From contig CAMDAF010000013.1 of the NCBI GenBank assembly GCA_945888525.1, positions 1 to 50,855 of the forward strand: a DNA stretch of 50,855 nucleotides. The letters are read 5' to 3'. This document shows, piece by piece, positions 1 through 6,135 of this stretch (positions are counted from its first letter, which is position 1; each line of letters opens with the position of its first letter). Made by a program: the position numbers and the translations under genes. This stretch comes from Chitinophaga pinensis. GTDB taxonomy: Bacteria > Bacteroidota > Bacteroidia > NS11-12g > UBA955. Below the pieces are notes generated by a model. It did not search any database and was not told the DNA's origin. It saw only the letters and a program-made list of their open reading frames with translations.

Positions 1-30
1 AATTAAATGTATATAGTTCGAAAAAACGCG

Positions 31-38
31 TATTTTTG
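31..38 (+). promoter_or_regulatory. Putative -7 promoter element of leader copy 1
   Basis: TATTTTTG matches the Bacteroidota -7 consensus TAnnTTTG and is conserved in the second leader (5313-5320). No clear -33 TTTG is seen in either copy. If used, transcription would begin near base 42 and give an untranslated leader of about 260 nt before the gene at 304. Confidence 0.45.
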
Positions 39-57
39 TTTAGAAGGAAGAATAAAA

Positions 58-105
58 ATGCTTGTTTACTTCTATACTTCGAAGTCGCTAAAAAAGGTAC
101 TTTAA
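58..105 (+). other. Leader mini-ORF 1 (15 codons)
   Basis: The frame reads MLVYFYTSKSLKKVL and is preceded by a purine-rich stretch (GAAGGAAG) that could serve as a ribosome-binding site. The second leader keeps the ATG and the first 12 codons but ends one codon later as MLVYFYTSKSLKN (5340-5381). It may be a leader peptide, or it may be conserved only because the RNA is. No known leader peptide was recognised. Confidence 0.25.
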
Positions 106-119
106 TCTTAAAAAAAACT

Positions 120-164
120 ATGAAAAAAAACAGACCAAACACATTTTTAAATCCAAATTTCTAA
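120..164 (+). other. Leader mini-ORF 2 (14 codons)
   Basis: The frame reads MKKNRPNTFLNPNF and then TAA. The second leader has MRKNRPNTFLNPNF with the same stop position (5405-5449). The only difference is AAA to AGA, a conservative Lys to Arg change. The stop codon falls in the loop/arm of a small hairpin (CAAATT-TCT-AATTTG, 154-168), as expected if translation influenced RNA folding. Translation is unproven. Confidence 0.3.
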
Positions 165-230
165 TTTGAAGCTGCTTTGGTATCAAACCATTGAAATGCG
201 CGAACATCTATTTTATAGGTCTTGACCTAT

Positions 231-263
231 CTCTTACACAAAGAGTCGGGCAGTTTTAACTGC
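231..263 (+). promoter_or_regulatory. Tandem RNA hairpins in leader copy 1
   Basis: Two adjacent hairpins are present: CTCTT-ACACA-AAGAG (231-245) and GCAGTT-TT-AACTGC (250-263). Both are identical in the second leader (5518-5550). A third hairpin just upstream (ATAGGTC-TT-GACCTAT, 215-230) exists only in this copy. The pair lies 40-70 nt before the start codon at 304, where it could affect translation or transcript stability. The RNA class was not recognised. Confidence 0.45.
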
Positions 264-303
264 ACTTAATTTTTAGTTTCAATTTTTAAAAATCAATTAT
301 TTT

Positions 304-714
304 ATGAAAAATTTAGTTTTCAAAACGTTTCTTTTATTGGCTTTTGTAATGGTGTCTTTTATTGGTAAAGCACAACCTTGCGAATTAACCATTGACAATT
401 TTAGTTCTTGTGCTGTTAATGTAACAGTCTTGAACTCAACTCTAACTGCAATAGGCGCATTCGGAACTCCAGCAGTGGCAGGTTTGGGTGGACAATATGT
501 TTGGACACCTTGTGGTAATCCTGGAGATATTCCGGCCTTTTTTCAAGTGGACTATGGAACTTGTGGTTCAATAATTGTTGATTTGACAGGAACTTTGTTC
601 GGCCCTTTTACCCCAGGACTTTGCTGTCCATGTGGAAGTATTACAATGAGCGGAATTTCTGGGGCTTCTCCTTGCGGTGTAACCTCTTTAATTTACCACC
701 TTGATATTCACTAA
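304..714 (+). CDS. Small Cys-rich secreted protein A
   Basis: The product is 136 aa of unrecognised function. Residues 1-23 form a typical signal peptide (MKNLVFKTF, a hydrophobic stretch, then GKAQ), so the mature protein is exported. The mature part has eight Cys, including CC-x-C near residue 107, and few charged residues, which suggests a disulfide-stabilised extracellular domain. There is no T9SS C-terminal domain. The first nine residues are identical to the paralogous-looking small protein at 5591, whereas the mature halves align only loosely. It sits behind a long conserved leader and is followed by a hairpin and then a giant T9SS surface protein. A role as an accessory to that protein is inferred only from position. 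Confidence 0.8.
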   Translation: MKNLVFKTFLLLAFVMVSFIGKAQPCELTIDNFSSCAVNVTVLNSTLTAIGAFGTPAVAGLGGQYVWTPCGNPGDIPAFFQVDYGTCGSIIVDLTGTLFGPFTPGLCCPCGSITMSGISGASPCGVTSLIYHLDIH

Positions 715-731
715 TTTGCTTTAGATTGTAT

Positions 732-776
732 AATAAAGGCGCATCATGGAATATGTTCTATCGATGCGTCTTTATT
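732..776 (+). terminator. Hairpin terminator after small protein A
   Basis: A 14-bp stem with one G-U pair (AATAAAGGCGCATC with GATGCGTCTTTATT) encloses a 17-nt loop and begins 17 nt after the stop codon. The right arm itself is U-rich. The second module has an equivalent hairpin at 6079-6120. Confidence 0.65.
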
Positions 777-856
777 TATTGAATAAATTCAAACCTATGT
801 ATATTCAAATATAATAATTTTGTTTAATTTAAGAGTTACTTTTGATAAGAATTACA

Positions 857-3800
857 ATGTCTAAGGGTATAAATTTAATATTTTTTATTTGGTTTGTTGT
901 TAATTGCAAATCTTTAACCTGTCAAAATTTTGAATGGCTTAAAGGTTATGGGTCAAAATCTGGCTTCGAAAATATAATTGATTTAGAAACAGACAAAAGC
1001 GGAAATAGTATATACCTATTAAATGCAGCAGAAAGAACATCATTAACATTTATTGATTCAATTCAATTAGACTCTATAAAAGTCTTTTTACCATCAGGCA
1101 AGCAATCTAAAAGTTTGTTTCTCGTTAAGTCAGATAAAAATGGAAAAGTTATACAACTAAAAAATATTGGGAACTTTCAAGCTTCAAATATAGAAATTGA
1201 TGAAATTGGAAATATTTATGTAAGTGGTATTCTAGTAGATACCTCTTTTTTAATTGTTAATGGAAAAAAACTTGATATGGGAAATGGGCATTTAATTGTT
1301 CTAAAACTAGATCAAAATTTTAACCAAATATGGCTGTTTCAAGATGGGGTTGACTCTTTGATCTATTACAATGGCAGCCAATCCTACATGAATTTAGTTG
1401 CATATAAGAACAGGAAGCTTCTATTTAATTATAATGCATTAATTAAAACTAAATTTGGTTCAACTACCTACAATCCAATTACAATGTCTCCATTGTATGG
1501 AGAAATTAATTCATTAAATGGGAATTTAATTTGGACCAAAAGTCTATTAAGTACTAACAGTCAAATTGAAATTGCAATATCTAACATTATTTCAGTTGGA
1601 AATTGCATCTATTTGACAGGAAATTGCAGAAACAGTGCTCAAAAAGGTAGTTACACAATTATATATTCCGATACATTTTTTGGCAGAGAGTCATTTGTTA
1701 TTAAGTTAGATTCTGTTGGCGCCTTAATTAAAAAAAATCGTTTATATAACGGTAAAACAATCGTAATTAGTTCGCTAGCTAGTGATCAGAAAAATATTTA
1801 CTTAGGCGGACATTTTGTTGATACTTTGAAATGGGGAAGCCAGATCATTGCTCCAGAAATCAATGATTATCCAACTAATTTGAGTTATGGATCAGGAAAA
1901 TATCTTCAATTTTTCGTCGCTTCGCTTTCGCTAAACTTAACTCCAAGGTGGTTTTATAGACCTCAAGTCAATGGTAAATCTATTTCAAGTAATTATTCAG
2001 GCAATGTTTCTAAAATTTATTGTAATAATGATTTTATTTATGCTGGCGTAATCCAAGGGGGGAACTCAAAAATTAATGGAATTCAGATACCTGATGAGCT
2101 AGGGGTATTGATTTTAAAAATGGATCAATTGGGGAATGTCTTATGGTACGCTAAAGGTGGAAAAATGAATATTAATGGAATACAAGTAGCCATAGGTGCT
2201 TTTGATGGTAAATTTGTTTACATCGGAGGTCCGTTCATTGATTCAACAAAGTTTGGAATCTTATCAATTCTTAACAAAGGAATAGGTTCAGGTCAATCCG
2301 ACGCCTTCATCACCAAACTCTCTGACAACGCCATTATCCGCGGTCAGGTAAAGGCTGGTCCTTATTGTGCTGGTGATACCTTGCGTATTCCTTACCGCAA
2401 GATTGGCGATTATGATACCTCCAATGTCTTTATCGCTGAACTCAGCGATGCCGATGGTAATTTTACGGGTGCACACCGTCAACTTGGTAGACTAAAGTCC
2501 AATAAAGACAGCGTCATTCTTGCTCGCTTGCCCTTATTTCAGGTCAGCTCTTCTGAAAAATACAGAATTCGAATATTAAGTACTGCCCCTGCCGTGCAAA
2601 GCTATTATAAGGTCGATACACTGAGGCTTTTAATCTATTCCAAAGACAAGGCCTTTGCTGGCAATGATACCACAATATGCAATGGCGATTCGGTAAACCT
2701 TCAAACCTTTGGTGGTACCAAATGGAACTGGAGCCCTAGCTATAAATTAAAAGACAGCACGGCCCGCAAGACTCCTGCTTGGCCCGATAAAACCACGCGC
2801 TATAAAATTATTATTGCCGATAGCAGTGGCTGTGGTATGGCCGATACCGCTTATAAAACCATTGTGGTGCGCAAGCTTCCTAGCATACAATTTCACACGC
2901 CCAAAGACACAGGTGTTTGCATCGGTGGCCGCATGCCTTTAATTGCTTCTTTCCATGGTGGCGATTCTTTAGGATACTCTTGGCAATGGGCCAGTATTGA
3001 TGGCTTAGGCAATTATAGTTTTCCGCGCTCTGGTTCTGGTAAACTAGCCGATACCCTGCTGTACACCATGCCTGTGAATGAATTGGATTCTATGCGTTTT
3101 GTGTTGTACCTCAACGATGGCTGTACACCCAAAACTGCCTTTTATAATTACACCCTAAAAGTTAAAAAGCAAAAGTCAAGGGCAAGGTTTAATGGCTTAG
3201 ATACCATGGTATGCCCCGGTAAAGCAATTGCTGTGGTGGCTGGTTTTGATGCGGGCGATTATAGTTTGTATTCTTGGACTTGGCAAGAACAAAACCTCTC
3301 AGGGTCGTGGAACAACAGACGCTTTGGAAGCAATAAAGGTGCTGATACCTTTAAATATACTTTAAGTCCTTTGTGTCAAGGAAAGAAAAATCTGCGCGTG
3401 TTGCTCAAAGACCAATGCACCGGTCTGAGCGATACTGCTGTTTATTCTCTTATCCCAAGAGATACCTTATCGCTAAGTCTTAACAGTGCTGACACCACCC
3501 TGTGCCAAGCCAATCAATATGTGTTTAAAGTAAAAGCTAAGGGAGGCAATCCAAGTACTTACCAATATAGATGGATTAACACCAATAGCCAAGATACCTT
3601 ATCGCTAACAGACAGTTTGCTTTACAAACCAAAAATACCAGCTGCCCTAATGGTGGAAGTGAATGATGGCTGCATGCAAAAGTCTATTCAAAAAACCATT
3701 CAAGTGGATGTGTTTCCTGTTCTAAGTGCTGGAATATACAGCCAATCAAAAAAGGCAAAAGACAGCACCTTGTGTTACGGTCAAGTGCTTAAGGTATATG

Positions 3801-5236
3801 CCCAAAGCAGTGGTGGTAAAGGCAGTGGTTATACTTACCTTTGGAAATACAAAGGCGTAAACATTGGTCAAAAAGACAGTATTGCATTTACCCCTTCCCA
3901 AACTGCAGTTCTTGAACTCATAGGCAGCGATGCTTGTTTTGAAAAAGACAGCAGCCGCATAAACATTACGGTATTGCCTAAGCTAGAGTCAAACATCAAA
4001 ACCCAAGACAGTCTGTGCTTGCCAAGTGCCATAAGTCTAAAAGCCCTAGCCCAAGGTGGTAAAGGAAACTACAGCTACCAATGGCTAAGTTCAAGCAATG
4101 TGTTGCTAGGATCTAAAGACAGTTTGCAAATCAATTACAACGATAGCAGTCAAAAGGGTCTGCGTGTATACAAGTTAATACTCCAAGATGGATGTTCCAG
4201 CAATGACAGCACAAAAATAAACCTCCATTTATTGCCAGGTTTAAGCCTTGCATTAAAGACCCAAGACACCTGCATAAGTTCGTCAACTGTATTGACTGCT
4301 TTAGCTTCAGGAGGTAAGGCAAATAAGCAGCAAATAACTTGGTTTAAGAATGGGGTATTTTTAAGCTCAGGACCAAGCAGCAGTTTAAACATTGCAGCAC
4401 AAAGTGCAAGGTACAGCGCTGTCTTAAATGATGGGTGTAGCAAGGCCTCAGACACTGCAAGCATAAGGGTTTACACCAAAGCACAAGTCAGCATAAAGGT
4501 GAGCAATCCTTGTTATGGCGATACCAGTATTTTAAAAGCAAGACTGCTTAGCAGCAACCCAATATCCAATTACAATTGGTTAATCGACAACAACAATTTA
4601 AGCACCATTGATAGTGTATTGAAATTAAGGTTTAACAGCATTGGATTGCACACCATAGTTTTAAAAGCAGGCACAGGCCAATGTGTGGGCAAAGATTCCA
4701 TCAGTTTTACCATCATTGAAAAACCAAAGGCAGCCTTTGATTTTACCCATTTGCCTAACACCAACACTGGCATTCCTTTCCAGTTTTACGACCGCTCGCT
4801 GCTCGCCAATTCATGGGCTTGGACCTTTGGAACCTACGGGCAAGCCAGCACCAAGAACCCTAAGTTTACTTTCCCTGATTCAGGTTTTATTCGCATCAAA
4901 TTGCGTGTTGGAAAACAAAATCTTTGCTTTGACAGCACCGAGCAAAATATTCCAATTTACGAGCGTATAGAATTCTTCTTCCCTGATGCCATAAGCATTG
5001 ATGGCAATGGCATCAACGATGCATTTGGTTTAAATCCTGGTCAATATCCATTTGTAAAAACCTACCGCTTAAGCATCTTCAACCGTTGGGGTGAAAAGGT
5101 ATTCGACTCCGATGTTAAAGAAGAAACCTTTAGCAGTTCTCGTGCACTACAAGGCGTTTACGTTTACAAAGTATTTATTAAAGATATTTACGATGTAACC
5201 CATACACTGGAAGGGACGCTTACGGTGTTGAAATGA
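857..5236 (+). CDS. Giant T9SS type B surface protein with Ig-like repeats
   Basis: The product is about 1459 aa. ATG at 857 is preferred over the in-frame TTG at 842, because a -7-like box (TACTTTTG, 837-844) overlaps that TTG. After a signal-like N-terminus, residues up to about 480 resemble SBBP/beta-propeller repeats, with recurring motifs such as GNIYVSG and VGNCIYLTG. A series of Ig-like modules of roughly 80-90 aa follows, each with a paired Cys and phrases such as DSTLCYG or DGCxxxD. Near residue 1300 comes a PKD-like module (WAWTFG). The last ~85 residues are a gliding-motility/T9SS type B sorting domain (FFFPDAISIDGNGIND, FNRWGEKVF, GVYVYKV). It is expected to be exported by the type IX system and attached at the surface. 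GC content rises sharply near 2290, inside the gene. Confidence 0.85.
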   Translation: MSKGINLIFFIWFVVNCKSLTCQNFEWLKGYGSKSGFENIIDLETDKSGNSIYLLNAAERTSLTFIDSIQLDSIKVFLPSGKQSKSLFLVKSDKNGKVIQLKNIGNFQASNIEIDEIGNIYVSGILVDTSFLIVNGKKLDMGNGHLIVLKLDQNFNQIWLFQDGVDSLIYYNGSQSYMNLVAYKNRKLLFNYNALIKTKFGSTTYNPITMSPLYGEINSLNGNLIWTKSLLSTNSQIEIAISNIISVGNCIYLTGNCRNSAQKGSYTIIYSDTFFGRESFVIKLDSVGALIKKNRLYNGKTIVISSLASDQKNIYLGGHFVDTLKWGSQIIAPEINDYPTNLSYGSGKYLQFFVASLSLNLTPRWFYRPQVNGKSISSNYSGNVSKIYCNNDFIYAGVIQGGNSKINGIQIPDELGVLILKMDQLGNVLWYAKGGKMNINGIQVAIGAFDGKFVYIGGPFIDSTKFGILSILNKGIGSGQSDAFITKLSDNAIIRGQVKAGPYCAGDTLRIPYRKIGDYDTSNVFIAELSDADGNFTGAHRQLGRLKSNKDSVILARLPLFQVSSSEKYRIRILSTAPAVQSYYKVDTLRLLIYSKDKAFAGNDTTICNGDSVNLQTFGGTKWNWSPSYKLKDSTARKTPAWPDKTTRYKIIIADSSGCGMADTAYKTIVVRKLPSIQFHTPKDTGVCIGGRMPLIASFHGGDSLGYSWQWASIDGLGNYSFPRSGSGKLADTLLYTMPVNELDSMRFVLYLNDGCTPKTAFYNYTLKVKKQKSRARFNGLDTMVCPGKAIAVVAGFDAGDYSLYSWTWQEQNLSGSWNNRRFGSNKGADTFKYTLSPLCQGKKNLRVLLKDQCTGLSDTAVYSLIPRDTLSLSLNSADTTLCQANQYVFKVKAKGGNPSTYQYRWINTNSQDTLSLTDSLLYKPKIPAALMVEVNDGCMQKSIQKTIQVDVFPVLSAGIYSQSKKAKDSTLCYGQVLKVYAQSSGGKGSGYTYLWKYKGVNIGQKDSIAFTPSQTAVLELIGSDACFEKDSSRINITVLPKLESNIKTQDSLCLPSAISLKALAQGGKGNYSYQWLSSSNVLLGSKDSLQINYNDSSQKGLRVYKLILQDGCSSNDSTKINLHLLPGLSLALKTQDTCISSSTVLTALASGGKANKQQITWFKNGVFLSSGPSSSLNIAAQSARYSAVLNDGCSKASDTASIRVYTKAQVSIKVSNPCYGDTSILKARLLSSNPISNYNWLIDNNNLSTIDSVLKLRFNSIGLHTIVLKAGTGQCVGKDSISFTIIEKPKAAFDFTHLPNTNTGIPFQFYDRSLLANSWAWTFGTYGQASTKNPKFTFPDSGFIRIKLRVGKQNLCFDSTEQNIPIYERIEFFFPDAISIDGNGINDAFGLNPGQYPFVKTYRLSIFNRWGEKVFDSDVKEETFSSSRALQGVYVYKVFIKDIYDVTHTLEGTLTVLK

Positions 5237-5282
5237 GGGGTTAATAAGGCTTAACAGCCAAAAACCGATTGTTATATTTTCA

Positions 5283-5616
5283 AATTAAATGTATATAGTT
5301 CAAAAAAACGCTTATTTTTGTTTAGAAGCAAGAATAAAAATGCTTGTTTACTTCTATACTTCGAAGTCGCTAAAAAACTAGCCATTTTAATCTTAAAAAC
5401 AACTATGAGAAAAAACAGACCAAACACATTTTTAAATCCAAATTTCTAATTTGAAGCTGCTTTGGATTAAAATCCATTGATCTTCTTGAACCATCTATTT
5501 CATAGGTCTTTTTCTATCTCTTACACAAAGAGTCGGGCAGTTTTAACTGCACTTAAATTTTAGTTCCAATTTTTAAAAATCAATTATTTTATGAAAAATT
5601 TAGTTTTCAAAACGTT
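5283..5616 (+). repeat. Conserved leader repeat, copy 2
   Basis: This is the second copy of the leader at 1-329, again ending inside the first codons of a small secreted-protein gene. The -7 box (5313-5320), both mini-ORFs (5340-5381 and 5405-5449) and the tandem hairpins (5518-5550) are kept. The hairpin at 215-230 of copy 1 is not. Changes are scattered substitutions and short indels, with the longest identical block around mini-ORF 2. Confidence 0.9.
5518..5550 (+). promoter_or_regulatory. Tandem RNA hairpins in leader copy 2
   Basis: CTCTT-ACACA-AAGAG is followed by GCAGTT-TT-AACTGC, identical in sequence and spacing to copy 1 at 231-263. They lie about 40 nt before the start codon at 5591. 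Confidence 0.45.
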
Positions 5617-6070
5617 CGCTATTTTAGTTCTTAGTTTCTTTAGTATTTCAAATTCCAATGCCCAAATGACGGCCTGCACACCTACAGTATTAGATCCATT
5701 CCCTTGCGGGGCTGCCTGTACGGAAATTACAGTAGTAAACGTCGATGTTCCATGTGGTTTATCCCTTTATTGGGGTTATTTTAATTGCAGTCAATTAATT
5801 GGTTACAATGCACCTATCAATATGGGCGATTCAATTATTAAAACGGGGCCATGTGCCCGTTGCAACGATCAATTGCCTTGTGAATGTCCCAATAAAATAA
5901 TGCTGATGGACCAAACCAATACGTTGTTTTGGCCTTGGGGGAATTTAACTTCAATGAGCAACAGTTTATATAGCAATGTTCAGAATATCTGTGGTGCTTG
6001 CATTGGAGTAAATGTTCAAATTATAATAACTGGAACTAATTCTGCGACTATCAGATTCAGTTGTATATAA
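5591..6070 (+). CDS. Small Cys-rich secreted protein B
   Basis: The product is 159 aa of unrecognised function. A signal peptide spans residues 1-25 (MKNLVFKTF, a hydrophobic core, NSNAQ). The mature part is very Cys-rich (C-x2-C, C-x-C and C-x2-C pairs, for example CARCNDQLPCEC), suggesting disulfides or metal binding outside the cell. The N-terminal nine residues match small protein A at 304, as does the whole upstream leader, but the rest has diverged or been exchanged. A strong hairpin follows the stop codon, and 65 nt later a T9SS type B protein begins, repeating the gene order of the first module. Confidence 0.8.
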   Translation: MKNLVFKTFAILVLSFFSISNSNAQMTACTPTVLDPFPCGAACTEITVVNVDVPCGLSLYWGYFNCSQLIGYNAPINMGDSIIKTGPCARCNDQLPCECPNKIMLMDQTNTLFWPWGNLTSMSNSLYSNVQNICGACIGVNVQIIITGTNSATIRFSCI

Positions 6071-6078
6071 TTTTTTCT

Positions 6079-6120
6079 AATATAAAGAAAGTGCTAACTT
6101 TTTTGCACTTTCTTTATATT
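6079..6120 (+). terminator. Strong hairpin between small protein B and the T9SS type B gene
   Basis: A perfect 16-bp stem (AATATAAAGAAAGTGC with its complement) surrounds a 10-nt loop containing six T. It begins 8 nt after one stop codon and ends 15 nt before the next start codon at 6136. It could terminate transcription from the small gene or act as a partial terminator or processing site that sets the expression ratio. Confidence 0.7.
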
Positions 6121-6135
6121 ATATTTGAATACACC

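Larger units (their letters stand above)
1..329 (+). repeat. Conserved leader repeat, copy 1
   Basis: This stretch is nearly repeated at 5283-5616 and runs directly into the start of a small secreted-protein gene in both places. The match covers a -7 promoter box, two mini-ORFs, several hairpins and the first 8-9 codons of the coding sequence (MKNLVFKTF). The stretch from about 131 to 180 is identical between copies. The repeat begins at the window edge, so its true left end is unknown. High conservation of about 300 untranslated bases ahead of divergent coding regions suggests either a recent duplication or selection on the leader RNA. Its function is not recognised. Confidence 0.9.

Noticed and set aside
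4150-4464. A 104-codon minus-strand frame opposite the giant surface protein
   Set aside because: It mirrors the Ser/Thr/Lys-rich repeats of the strongly supported plus-strand gene and has no promoter or conserved features.
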